From the NCBI GenBank assembly GCA_903949285.1, contig CAJAYT010000078.1:1-64000 (forward strand): 64,000 nt of DNA. Reading direction: 5' to 3'. The notes under the pieces were generated by a model. The model was not told where the DNA came from. It ran no database searches and saw only the letters and a program-made list of their open reading frames with translations. Position 1 is the stretch's first letter, and every line of letters begins with the position of its first letter. Origin of the DNA: an uncultured Burkholderiales bacterium. GTDB taxonomy: Bacteria; Pseudomonadota; Gammaproteobacteria; Burkholderiales; Burkholderiaceae_C. The position numbers were made by a program, and so were the translations under genes. This document shows, one piece after another, positions 1 to 7,888 of this stretch.

Positions 1-1538
1 CCGTAAGAAGTTGGATCTAAATTTAGGGTATCTTTAAAAATATAGCATCCCATATTTTTAAATCTTTTGGCTGCTAATTTGCCAATGCCTGAATAATTCG
101 TGGCATTTTGTCCTCCAAGATCCGTTGCAGCTGTGTATGAAGTGTCTGGCGAACCGCCCCAAGGGGTGATTTCGGGTGAGAAGTTGACAGCTATATCTTT
201 GTTGTGATTGAATTTTTTAATAACTTCTCGGCGATCTTCTTTGGCTAGCAATGCTTTTCTGAATTCCGACAGCAAAGGACCCGTCACGGCTCTCCACTTC
301 TCATACGCTTGCCCAGTGCCGCTTTGTACGTCGCCGACTACAAACTCTGGTTCAGGCACGCCGTAAACCCGTTCTAAGAAATTTTGAATATTCGGTGCTT
401 GCTCAAAACAGAACCTGACGTTTGAGGGGTTGCTGTACCAAAGCGTTTCCCCTTTGGCCTCGTCGATAAACGCTTTCATAATGATGGCTGTATCCAGATC
501 ATTGACGTCATATTTCTTTAGCTTCTCAAACCCAAGAGCACATGCATTTGTAAGACCTTGGGAGTTTGCGCGCGCAATGGATTGAAGCAGGCTGGGTGAG
601 GTATTGTTTAATATTTGTAGAAAATTTTGATTGGCGCCTTGCATCTGATAATTCAAGACATGAACGCTGGACAAATCTTCCCTTAGATTCAAGTGATCAA
701 TGTTCGTGACATCAGGATTAAATAAAGTACGGCTGAAATTAAAAGTGAAGCGAACGGTGAATAACTTTACTTTTTCTGACTTAGGATTATTTTGAAGTTG
801 CTGAATTTTTTTATCCGTAACATCTCCCATACTTTTCTCAGATCTATAAACTGCGACATCGACCGTATTGATCCGACTGCGGATATCTGTCCAACTCAGA
901 TTGATAGGCACTTTTGTGTCCACCATGCCTTTTAGTAAGCTATTGGCACGGTTTTGTGTCTCAGTTGCTACTGATCCACCAACCGTTGCTGAAATGCCTC
1001 CAATAGCCGAGGCTGATCCACCGGATACGACCATCGCAGCTGCGCCTAAGAGTAATTTTGCTGAGCCTACAAAATCATGATTAGAGTCGTTGGAGCTTTT
1101 TACGTTTAATACGATGGATAGGTTTCCCGGATTCAAATTAGATACCGATCCCAAAAGAGTGAGCGGCACAATTTGTATGGGAGATGAGGATAGGGACGCG
1201 CATTCAGCGCCGTTCTCGCGTCCATCAAATGTTGCGATGGGTACCTCCGTTTTGTTGAGCTTGGATTTAAACCCTGAGGTTGTAACGGAGATGACCAATT
1301 GAGTTTTCTCGCTCCCCCAAAAACTTTTATCTGAGAGCGTTGCACAAGTGTTTTCTGCTATGACCTGTGAACTCACCGTTAGGTATCCGTCCCCCTCTCG
1401 TCCGTCCCTCAGCCAATCGGGAGCCTCGACTTTGCGAATGAGCGGACTGTTATCGGGGAAGAAAATGGAGGCAGCATGGACCGAGAGAACTGTGCAGGTT
1501 ATGCAGACTTTAAGTAGTATTGTGGCGGTTTTATTCAT
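1..1538 (-). CDS. Unknown large secreted protein, 3' end cut off
   Basis: An open frame runs without a stop from an ATG at 1536-1538 to the window edge, giving 512 codons with the C-terminus missing. Residues 1-23 look like a Sec signal peptide (MNKTATILLK start, hydrophobic core, cleavage near HAA). Residues about 159-192 are rich in Gly, Ala, Ser and Val and could be a membrane-inserting or glycine-zipper segment; the rest is polar, mixed alpha/beta in appearance, with scattered cysteines. I do not recognise the family. The short plus-strand frames across it are shadows. No clear Shine-Dalgarno sequence precedes the ATG. It is divergent from the hydroxylase at 1743. Export is inferred from the signal peptide only; function is unknown. 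Confidence 0.8.
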   Translation of the reverse strand, partial: MNKTATILLKVCITCTVLSVHAASIFFPDNSPLIRKVEAPDWLRDGREGDGYLTVSSQVIAENTCATLSDKSFWGSEKTQLVISVTTSGFKSKLNKTEVPIATFDGRENGAECASLSSSPIQIVPLTLLGSVSNLNPGNLSIVLNVKSSNDSNHDFVGSAKLLLGAAAMVVSGGSASAIGGISATVGGSVATETQNRANSLLKGMVDTKVPINLSWTDIRSRINTVDVAVYRSEKSMGDVTDKKIQQLQNNPKSEKVKLFTVRFTFNFSRTLFNPDVTNIDHLNLREDLSSVHVLNYQMQGANQNFLQILNNTSPSLLQSIARANSQGLTNACALGFEKLKKYDVNDLDTAIIMKAFIDEAKGETLWYSNPSNVRFCFEQAPNIQNFLERVYGVPEPEFVVGDVQSGTGQAYEKWRAVTGPLLSEFRKALLAKEDRREVIKKFNHNKDIAVNFSPEITPWGGSPDTSYTAATDLGGQNATNYSGIGKLAAKRFKNMGCYIFKDTLNLDPTSY

Positions 1539-1633
1539 AAAGACGCAGGTTGTAAAGTCTATAGGGGGGCGTATGTGCTGAATGTTAGAGCCAAGAGGTG
1601 ACCCAAGTCAACATGGTCGTCTTCGCTCTAATC

Positions 1634-1662
1634 GGGTGTGGATTCGGGTTTGGGTTTGGGTT
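1634..1662 (+). repeat. GGGTTT repeat with four GGG runs (possible G-quadruplex)
   Basis: In the gap between two divergent genes, four GGG runs lie at 1634-1636, 1646-1648, 1652-1654 and 1658-1660. The last three form a GGGTTT hexamer repeat. Such a pattern can fold into a G-quadruplex, although the first loop (9 nt) is long. It lies 80-110 bp before the hydroxylase start. Any effect on expression is speculation. Confidence 0.4.
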
Positions 1663-1742
1663 GAATTTGCTAAATACTTTACTTGATTGTGCCTTTACCC
1701 TGTAGGCTTAAAATGGAAGTTGATCCCATTTGAGCTTAACCT

Positions 1743-2717
1743 ATGTTTGATTCCCTATTTAATGCCGTATCTGATCTTTATGTAGGTGCACAGTCACTGG
1801 TCTATGAATGCTGCATGCAACCCATTGCTTTTCGTTTGGGTTGGGGTGGGCTGATGGAGGATGGATACGAGGCGAGTGGTTGGTTGGTGGCGGGGATTTT
1901 CCAGGTGCTCATTATGCTGATTATTTTTGCCCCTATAGAGCGGTTAAAGCCTGTAGAGCCCATCACGAATAAGAGCGCTGTTCATGTGGATATGATTTAT
2001 ACAGTGATTCACCGGCTAGGTCTTTTTAGACTTTTCTTCTTCTTTTTAATAGAACCCTTTTTCGACGATACGTTCGGTTGGCTTCATACTCAAGGATTGG
2101 GTACGTTTCAATTAGACGATTTGATTCCAGGACTAACAGACGTTGGATGGATAAGCTTTCTTTTTTATTTGGTTGTTTTTGACTTTCTTGGGTACTGGGT
2201 CCACCGCGCGCAACATCAATGGAATTTTTGGTGGGCGTTGCACGCTGTCCATCACTCACAGCGTCAAATGACTTTATGGAGTGATGATAGAAATCATCTA
2301 TTGGACGATGTCATTCATTCCTGTATTTTTGCCGTAGCCGCCCTTCTAATTGGAATCGAGCCCGCTCAGTATGTGGCGATTATTGGAGTTACAAAATTAT
2401 CCGAGAGCTTTCAGCATTCCAATTTAAAACTCTCTTTTGGACGGTTCGGCGAGTACATCTGGGTGAGCCCGCGTTTTCACCGAATACACCATTCAATAGG
2501 GATAGGACACGAATTTCCTACAGGCGTATTGGGTGGTCACAACTTTGGCGTATTGCTTACCTGTTGGGATGTGATGTTTGGAACTGCCTTGTTTGAGGAT
2601 CGATACGAGTCGACCGGCATCCGTGACCAAGTAGAGGGCGGAGTCGACTACGGGCACGGGTTTTGGTCTCAGCAGTGGTTAGGGCTTAAAAGACTCGCTA
2701 AAGCACTTGGTGAGTGA
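1743..2717 (+). CDS. Sterol desaturase / fatty acid hydroxylase family membrane protein
   Basis: 324 aa integral membrane di-iron enzyme of the fatty acid hydroxylase superfamily (PF04116 type). The three histidine clusters that bind the two irons are intact: H154-RAQ-H158, H167-AV-HH171 and H246-RI-HH250, with a further His at 266. Hydrophobic segments lie around 47-63, 92-105, 136-153 and 192-215, as usual for these inner-membrane proteins. Such enzymes insert oxygen or a double bond into lipids; the substrate cannot be read from the sequence. The ATG has no obvious Shine-Dalgarno. A second, dissimilar member of the superfamily lies at 49557-50594. The gene converges on the Bug receptor gene and seems to be transcribed alone. 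Confidence 0.88.
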   Translation: MFDSLFNAVSDLYVGAQSLVYECCMQPIAFRLGWGGLMEDGYEASGWLVAGIFQVLIMLIIFAPIERLKPVEPITNKSAVHVDMIYTVIHRLGLFRLFFFFLIEPFFDDTFGWLHTQGLGTFQLDDLIPGLTDVGWISFLFYLVVFDFLGYWVHRAQHQWNFWWALHAVHHSQRQMTLWSDDRNHLLDDVIHSCIFAVAALLIGIEPAQYVAIIGVTKLSESFQHSNLKLSFGRFGEYIWVSPRFHRIHHSIGIGHEFPTGVLGGHNFGVLLTCWDVMFGTALFEDRYESTGIRDQVEGGVDYGHGFWSQQWLGLKRLAKALGE

Positions 2718-2778
2718 TGAGTGGCGTCACTGCAAAGCGTGGAGTTAGGTAAATCCAGTCTCCCCGTTGAGTTGTTCG

Positions 2779-3780
2779 TTAGTCTAGTGTCACATTGGCT
2801 TTGCGCATGACATCACCCAGACTTATGGCTTCTTCGTTTATAAAGTGCTCAAACTCTGAAGCACTTAATTTGAAAGGTAATGCCCCTAAGTTATCGAATC
2901 TGGCCATCACGTCTGGCTGATCCATGATGGACATAATTTCTTTGTTCAGGCGATCTGTGATGGCCTTGGGTGTTTGAGCAGGGGCAAGCATGCCAATCCA
3001 AAAGTTGAACTGTCCTTGGGGGTAGCCCGCCTCAGCTGCAGTTGGTACATTGGGAAGCGCTGATATTCGTTTTTCAGAGCTTACAGCTAGCGCTGTTATT
3101 TTGCCGTCCTTGATTAAGCTCAAAGCAGAGACGACAGGTCCAAATGCAAAATCAACGTTACCCCCCGTGACGTCCATTAACATTTGAGGTGTTCCTTTGT
3201 AAGGTACATGCGTTGCTTTAAGCTTTAAGCCGTGAACAAATTTTTCGGCGTTTGTATGTGTAGCACTGCCCACGCCTGCGCTACCGAAGGTCAGTCCATC
3301 TGGGACAGAGGAGGCTCGAGCGACGAGTTCTTTAATTGATTTGATGCCACTTTTCGGGGACACAACTAAAACATTGGGTTGTGTACCAAGGGGGCTAACA
3401 GCTGTTAAATCCTTGAGTTGATAATTTAATTTTGTATACAGCACTGGGTTAACGACGTGTCCCGCAGACACCACCAAGAGTGTGTAACCATCGGCAGGGG
3501 ATTTGGCCACAATACTTGTGCCGATGGTTCCACCAGCCCCTACACGGTTGTCCACAATAACGGGTTGTCCAAGTTTGGCGCCCAGTTTTTCTGCAAAAAC
3601 TCTTGCGAGTACATCAGTTGCACTACCCGCAGTGAACGGAACAATGAGATTGATGGGGTGCGTTGGCCAAGCGTTGGCTGTCGTAGCTGGGGCTGTCTGT
3701 GCACAGGTATAGTTAAATGCAGATAGACCCAGTAAGCTGATGAGAAGACTTTTCTTTAGAGGAGTGGTGAATAATTTCAT
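2779..3780 (-). CDS. Bug-family (TctC) periplasmic solute-binding protein
   Basis: 333 aa. Residues 1-27 are a Sec signal peptide ending near CAQ. The mature protein begins with the family pattern: WPTHPINLIVPF, then GSATDVLAR, then the VDNRVGAGG segment that builds the binding pocket, and SPADGYTLL. Length is typical. Bug proteins bind small carboxylates and other acids in the periplasm and are very numerous in Burkholderiales, usually as orphans. There are no tctA or tctB membrane genes next to it, so it is an orphan here. The ligand cannot be predicted. A 10-bp direct repeat flanks the start codon, so the ATG at 3778-3780 is chosen only because it gives a complete signal peptide. Confidence 0.9.
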   Translation of the reverse strand: MKLFTTPLKKSLLISLLGLSAFNYTCAQTAPATTANAWPTHPINLIVPFTAGSATDVLARVFAEKLGAKLGQPVIVDNRVGAGGTIGTSIVAKSPADGYTLLVVSAGHVVNPVLYTKLNYQLKDLTAVSPLGTQPNVLVVSPKSGIKSIKELVARASSVPDGLTFGSAGVGSATHTNAEKFVHGLKLKATHVPYKGTPQMLMDVTGGNVDFAFGPVVSALSLIKDGKITALAVSSEKRISALPNVPTAAEAGYPQGQFNFWIGMLAPAQTPKAITDRLNKEIMSIMDQPDVMARFDNLGALPFKLSASEFEHFINEEAISLGDVMRKANVTLD

Positions 3781-3790
3781 TGAATAATTT
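3768..3790. repeat. 10-bp direct repeat flanking the Bug gene start codon
   Basis: TGAATAATTT occurs at 3768-3777 and again at 3781-3790, with the complement of the start codon (CAT) between the copies. The repeat is thus a 13-bp near-tandem unit covering the initiation region on the minus strand. It is AT-rich and may be chance or a slippage product. Confidence 0.5.
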
Positions 3791-3916
3791 TTAAATAAAG
3801 AATATCGATTGAATCCCCCCGCAAGGAAGGATCAGCATTGTTTTAGGAAAGTTTTACGCGAAATAAAGTCAAAACAGTGGCGCAGAGTTTAGGTGATTTT
3901 AGTTTCGCTGTTTAAG

Positions 3917-4135
3917 TCATGGCTTGGAAATAGATCCATCTTTCCCCTCATTTGGGCAGGTATTCAAGCCCAGCAAGGAGTAGGCAGCACAAATACCAAC
4001 TGTGCCAGAAAGGAGTGTGAGTAGCCCTGCAACCCAGCCCCAGGTGCCAACCTGATCAGTTGCAGCCAAGGTTAATAAAAGAGTGCCCGCCATCAAACGT
4101 ACAACCTGATCGGTTTCCCCAACATTTCTGTGCAT
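3917..4135 (-). CDS. DUF2892 (YgaP-type) inner membrane protein
   Basis: 72 aa from the ATG at 4133-4135. The sequence fits the DUF2892 pattern: an N-terminal RNVGETDQVVR, two hydrophobic helices (about 14-25 and 32-51), and a C-terminal GLNTCPN motif. The family is the membrane anchor also found fused to rhodanese in YgaP; alone its role is unknown. An in-frame ATG exists at 4153, but a strong GGGGGAG lies about 6 nt before the 4135 ATG and the family pattern begins there, so that start is preferred. It stands alone between the Bug gene and a long non-coding stretch. Confidence 0.85.
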   Translation of the reverse strand: MHRNVGETDQVVRLMAGTLLLTLAATDQVGTWGWVAGLLTLLSGTVGICAAYSLLGLNTCPNEGKDGSISKP

Positions 4136-4850
4136 CTTAATCTCCCCCATCAAACAGGACTAGCTTAGGTTTGAATTTCACATGAGGAGAATAATCTTAA
4201 ACAACGTTTCGCACAACTGGGGTTTTTAGGGGGGGATGTTATGGAGGCAATGACAGCCTTCAGATACCAAGAACCGAACTTAAATTAGAAACGGTAGGTG
4301 ACGGGTAGGTTTAGTAAACCCAGAATATGGACTCTCAAACGAGATATCTTGATTACTTTTGAAGAGGTGGCAACCTCAGCAGTCTAGTTGGACGAAGCGG
4401 ATTGAAAACTTAGTGTTTTCATCTGTTGTATCCCAGAAAATGGCAATGCTTACTGAGAAGTATTCCAAGTACCGGCTTGACGCATGATGGCGTTCGCTGT
4501 GTGGCGCGATTAACAGTTGGTTGAGACGGTTACTGATGATGAGCCGGTAGACCAGATTTGATGTGACATGCTATCTTGGCGAAGTATCGAAAACCCGTGG
4601 CTACACAGTTGCGCAGCAACTAACTTGTAATACCCGTTCATGCAACGGCGGGTTGTACGGAGTGCCAGATGAAGTCTGTTTGAGTTTCAGGTTCAGACAT
4701 AGACATGATTCTGTTGGAACAGATATTTCCAACAACCTGCAACAGCGCCTAGGGTCGAAAAATCATGAAATTTTCCGTTAGTGAGCACTAACAATTCTTG
4801 TGGTCATTGGTATCTGAAATTAAATTAACTTGCAACGAAATTTACGAAAA
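4136..4850. other. Non-coding stretch with several hairpins
   Basis: About 700 bp without a credible gene. Between 4590 and 4740 there are closely spaced inverted repeats: AGTTGC/GCAACT at 4607-4621, CCGTT/AACGG at 4634-4648 (an alternative ACCCG/CGGGT pair spans 4632-4653), and TGTTGGAA/TTCCAACA at 4712-4734. A 72-codon frame at 4563-4781 has no start signal and no recognisable protein. The stretch could be the remnant of a mobile element that carried the adjacent toxin-antitoxin pair, or a structured RNA; neither is demonstrated. Confidence 0.4.
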
Positions 4851-4878
4851 TGTCTGTACTTATTGACAATTACAGACA
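4851..4878. promoter_or_regulatory. Inverted-repeat operator of the abiE operon
   Basis: TGTCTGTA (4851-4858) and TACAGACA (4871-4878) form a perfect 8-bp inverted repeat with a 12-bp spacer. The spacer contains the -35 box (TTGACA, 4863-4868). AbiEi antitoxins are known to bind inverted repeats upstream of their own operon and repress it; the position here, over the promoter, fits that role. Binding is inferred, not shown. Confidence 0.65.
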
Positions 4879-4890
4879 AAACCGTAAAAT
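4863..4890 (+). promoter_or_regulatory. Sigma-70 promoter of abiEi-abiEii
   Basis: TTGACA (4863-4868), a 16-bp spacer and TAAAAT (4885-4890) make a near-consensus sigma-70 promoter. The expected transcription start lies about 6-8 nt later, at or within a base or two of the abiEi ATG (4897). The transcript would therefore be leaderless or nearly so, which fits the absence of a Shine-Dalgarno sequence before the gene. Confidence 0.65.
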
Positions 4891-4896
4891 GAGTAC

Positions 4897-5484
4897 ATGC
4901 GCCAGAATACTCTACATCCCGCAATCAACCTTGTCCGTAAAAAGGGGCTCGTACGCGCGCGTGAGCTAGAGCAACATGGCGCATCAGGCGGGACGCTTCA
5001 GCAGCTTCTTAAAACAGGCGGTTTAGTCAGGGTTGGCCGTGGTGTCTATGCTACATCTGACCATGTGGATGAGTTGGGGTCTATCGCAATTAAGCACCCC
5101 AATCTGGTGTTTTGTCTGCTCACAGCGTTGCAGTTGCATGAGCTGACCACGCAGTCGCCGCATGAAGTTTGGGTTGCAGTGGGGCAAAAGGCGCGGACTC
5201 CAAAAATGGATTACCCGCCACTGCATGTCACGCGCATGAATGATTTGGAATATGGCGTCATCGACAAAAGGCCAAATGGCGTTGTCAGTATTCCCGTAAC
5301 AAACATAGCCAAGACGATTGCTGATTGTTTTAAATTTAGAAGCAAAGTCGGACTTGATGTTGCCTTGGAGGCATTGAGAGATGCATGGCAGCAGAAGCTG
5401 GTGACTATGGATGAACTCTGGGATGCCGCAAAACACTGCCGAGTTGCCAATGTCATGCGCCCATATCTGGAGAGCTTGGTATGA
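4897..5484 (+). CDS. abiEi: AbiEi-type antitoxin / autorepressor
   Basis: 195 aa. The N-terminal 60 residues form the winged-helix module of AbiEi antitoxins (LVRARELEQHGAS, then LVRVGRGVYAT), followed by the C-terminal domain of the family (LVFCLLTALQLHELT; IPVTNIAKTIADCF). In type IV toxin-antitoxin systems AbiEi represses its own operon through the winged helix and counters the AbiEii toxin without a stable complex. It overlaps the toxin gene by 4 bp (ATGA, 5481-5484), so the two are translationally coupled. Codon and base use look more GC-rich than the surrounding AT-rich DNA, which suggests recent acquisition. The ATG is placed at the predicted transcription start. Confidence 0.88.
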   Translation: MRQNTLHPAINLVRKKGLVRARELEQHGASGGTLQQLLKTGGLVRVGRGVYATSDHVDELGSIAIKHPNLVFCLLTALQLHELTTQSPHEVWVAVGQKARTPKMDYPPLHVTRMNDLEYGVIDKRPNGVVSIPVTNIAKTIADCFKFRSKVGLDVALEALRDAWQQKLVTMDELWDAAKHCRVANVMRPYLESLV

Positions 5485-6326
5485 CGGTGAAAAACATTGG
5501 TGCATCAGTTCGCGCACGAATCAACAAAAAGGCCAAGGCAGACAAGGTCATCACACAGTTCTTGTTGACAAAGTATTCGCTTGAGCGACTGCTGTACCGC
5601 CTAGCAGTGTCAGATCACAGAGATAGTTTCTTGCTCAAGGGCGCATTGCTTTTTGATCTCTGGTACGACGTGCCGCTAAGGCCAACACGAGACATCGACT
5701 TGCTTGGGTTTGGAATGGCTGAGATTCCACATCTCATCAAAGTGTTTGAAGACCTATGTGCCATCGAAGTTGAAGACGGAATTAGTTTTGATGCTGCAAC
5801 GATCAAAGCAGAAGAAATCCGCAAAGACGCCAACTACTCGGGTACACGTGTGACGCTGGTTGGAAATATTGATGGTGCGAAATGCACCGTGCAAGTTGAT
5901 GTTGGATATGGAGATGCGGTAACGCCAGCGCCTGAAATGGCAACGTATCCTGTGATGCTGGAAGACATGCCTGCGCCTGAGCTGCGTGTCTACCCACAGT
6001 ACACCGTGATTGCCGAGAAGTTTGAGGCGATTGTTTCTCTGGGCATGGCGAATAGCCGTATGAAAGACTACTTTGACTTGTGGGTGTTGCTTCGTAATGC
6101 CGACTTAGATCAAACAATTCTTAAGGAAGCAGTACAAGCGACTTTAAAGAGACGAGAGACGGCAATGCCTAAAGGTGTTCCAGCAGGTCTAAGCGATCAA
6201 TTCGCAGCTGACGGTACGCGCAAGGAATTGTGGGCCGCATTTGTGAGCAGGAACAAATTAGATGCAGAGTCATTGGGCAACACTGTGATGTACTTGCGGG
6301 AGAGATTCGTTTTCGCAATTGACTAA
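5481..6326 (+). CDS. abiEii: AbiEii-type nucleotidyltransferase toxin
   Basis: 281 aa, of the AbiEii/AbiGii nucleotidyltransferase family (PF08843 type). Motifs read along the chain: the KGA loop at 53-55, R70-D71-I-D73 (metal-binding DxD of the polymerase-beta fold), VQVDVGYGD with D140 as the third acidic residue, and the family motifs AEKFEAIV (K180) and SRMKDYFDL (K195, D196). All key residues are present, so the toxin looks active. AbiEii enzymes are reported to use GTP and to cause reversible growth arrest, including abortive infection in lactococci. Its start codon overlaps the antitoxin stop. The pair lies alone between non-coding stretches, as expected for a mobile defence cassette. 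Confidence 0.9.
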   Translation: MTVKNIGASVRARINKKAKADKVITQFLLTKYSLERLLYRLAVSDHRDSFLLKGALLFDLWYDVPLRPTRDIDLLGFGMAEIPHLIKVFEDLCAIEVEDGISFDAATIKAEEIRKDANYSGTRVTLVGNIDGAKCTVQVDVGYGDAVTPAPEMATYPVMLEDMPAPELRVYPQYTVIAEKFEAIVSLGMANSRMKDYFDLWVLLRNADLDQTILKEAVQATLKRRETAMPKGVPAGLSDQFAADGTRKELWAAFVSRNKLDAESLGNTVMYLRERFVFAID

Positions 6327-6614
6327 CTAAACAGAAAACAGAACCTGACTAGGGGTCAAAATTCTGCCTTTGCCAACCCTCCAAGGGGCTGTAATGCAGC
6401 GAAGTGGCAATACACAATAAGAGTCCTGATGGCTGATAGTAATGTAAATAAATTAAAAACTATTCGCTTTACTACACAGTTCACTAAACAGTTTCAAATG
6501 TTTTTGATTTAAAAAACTTTTCCCCAAAAAAATCTATTGATACTTGATTTGGTCCGCTTGTAAGCCGTATCTCAAGACTTTGATTGGATGCGTGCCCGAC
6601 AGATTGAAGAAAAA
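6327..6614. other. AT-rich non-coding stretch after abiEii
   Basis: No convincing gene, RNA or strong terminator is visible. Base composition falls sharply towards AT after the toxin stop codon, consistent with the right boundary of an inserted cassette, but I see no target-site duplication or integrase. Confidence 0.4.
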
Positions 6615-6839
6615 TTACTGAACTGCTTTAACGGGTTTACAGTCACCACAAACAAACATGGGTTGACCGAGTAGTTTTTTGAATGACCCTGTAGCTCTTG
6701 GTTTGTGGACGCCGCACTTAAAACAGCTCATTGTCCCCATCGCAAATGTTCTGCCGCTAAAGGGGGAGCCAGCTACTTTAGATTTGTAACGTAGTCCGTC
6801 TTCTTTTATCGCAGTGGTTGAATCTCTAGATTTGGTCAT
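6615..6839 (-). CDS. Small protein with two CxxC knuckles, function unknown
   Basis: 74 aa. The C-terminal half carries two CxxC pairs (CFKC near 39-42 and CGDC near 64-67) about 22 residues apart, a typical zinc-ribbon spacing, within basic sequence (HKPRATGSFKKLLG). The N-terminal half is polar and probably disordered. Similar short zinc-ribbon proteins occur in Burkholderiales as far as I recall, but I cannot name a function; nucleic-acid binding is possible. It stands alone in AT-rich DNA, with no clear Shine-Dalgarno sequence before its ATG. Confidence 0.6.
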   Translation of the reverse strand: MTKSRDSTTAIKEDGLRYKSKVAGSPFSGRTFAMGTMSCFKCGVHKPRATGSFKKLLGQPMFVCGDCKPVKAVQ

Positions 6840-7044
6840 TTTCGGAAAAAAGCAATAATTTGAGTCAATCGGAGGTGGGAAGATAACGCAATATTCGATA
6901 AGAATACGCTACGAGCATCAATGGGAATCCCCTTTTAAGCCTGATTTAATATTATAAATCGTAAAGCTATTTTTGAAAAGCCCAAATCCCGCTTAATCGG
7001 TTACCAAACGGCTACTTTTACGCCTGGTTTACCCCAGTATGCCT

Positions 7045-7245
7045 TTATGACTTGTCGCCAGCTTTAGTTTCACTTTGTATTTCATCTTTAAAGATCAAGG
7101 ATGCACGTTGGGCTGCAAAGGCGGCATTTTCTTGTTTGTGTATTTCTCGAAGCGCTTGCAGCTGTTCTTGAACCTTCTGAATTTCTTGAGCTTCCGTTTT
7201 TCTTTGGTCAATCCGTTCTTTGAGATGCTCTTTTTTTACCGACAT
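7045..7245 (-). CDS. Small charged coiled-coil protein, function unknown
   Basis: 66 aa, almost entirely helical and charged (KEHLKERIDQRKTEAQ, then EIQKVQEQLQALREIH), with heptad-like spacing of Leu, Ile and Val, so probably a coiled coil. No signal peptide or membrane segment. An AGGAA Shine-Dalgarno lies about 5 nt before the ATG, which supports translation. No family is recognised. It could be a small regulator or structural protein; nothing in the neighbourhood decides. Confidence 0.5.
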   Translation of the reverse strand: MSVKKEHLKERIDQRKTEAQEIQKVQEQLQALREIHKQENAAFAAQRASLIFKDEIQSETKAGDKS

Positions 7246-7888
7246 TGAAGTTCCTGATAAAGGTTAGTAAAGAATGCCAATCAACTCCCCCAAAATTAAG
7301 CATTCACAACTTCGGGTTACTCAATCACCATTCATGATTTTAGATCCCTTGGCTGGTTAACTTTTAAAGTGGACTTGAGCCGTTTTCCATATGCTATTTT
7401 TGACTTAGTGAGGACACCAACCAATAGAAATTAGGATACTTCTAAAGTATTCATTTCGATGATCGATCAAATTGAACTTTTTAAGGCTTGATTAGGGCAT
7501 GACCTGCGAAGCACTTAATACCCTCTCATTAAATAGGGGTTTCTGTGTTTTTTCCACTAATGAGTAGGTACTTAACATCAGTGGGGCGCAATTTTGGAGA
7601 GTTATTAAGTAATCACTGATAAGAAAATATGAATCTTTAATGGCTATATTTTTGATGACATTCAGTACAGATGGGCAATTCATAAATTACTTCATGAAAA
7701 AACGGTAAGTTAACGTGAATACTTGTTAAATCTTGACGCAAAAGGTCTAAACTAAGGTTTCAGAGGGGGTGAAAAAAACGTTAAAAATCGGATTTTTGGC
7801 ACTTTTCTGATCGCATCAATTTCTTGGCTCAGCCTGTGAGCTAACCGGCGGATATATTCAATTTTTATCGTTTTTGTGTGGAGGTTGT
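7246..7888. other. AT-rich stretch with no recognised gene
   Basis: A 63-codon minus-strand frame at 7492-7683 lacks a start signal and protein-like composition. A weak hairpin (AAAAAT/ATTTTT) near 7782-7797 and a GCTCA/TGAGC pair near 7828-7843 lie before the gene at 7889 and could be part of its leader. Otherwise nothing recognisable. Confidence 0.4.

Noticed and set aside
4563-4781. 72-codon frame in the non-coding stretch, and the idea of a group II intron remnant
   Set aside because: No start signal or protein pattern; hairpins do not match the domain V consensus and no reverse transcriptase is present.
5023-5517. 164-codon minus-strand frame across abiEi
   Set aside because: Antisense shadow of a well-supported gene with all AbiEi features.
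7492-7683. 63-codon minus-strand frame
   Set aside because: No ribosome site, no pattern, and located in AT-rich DNA where such frames arise by chance.
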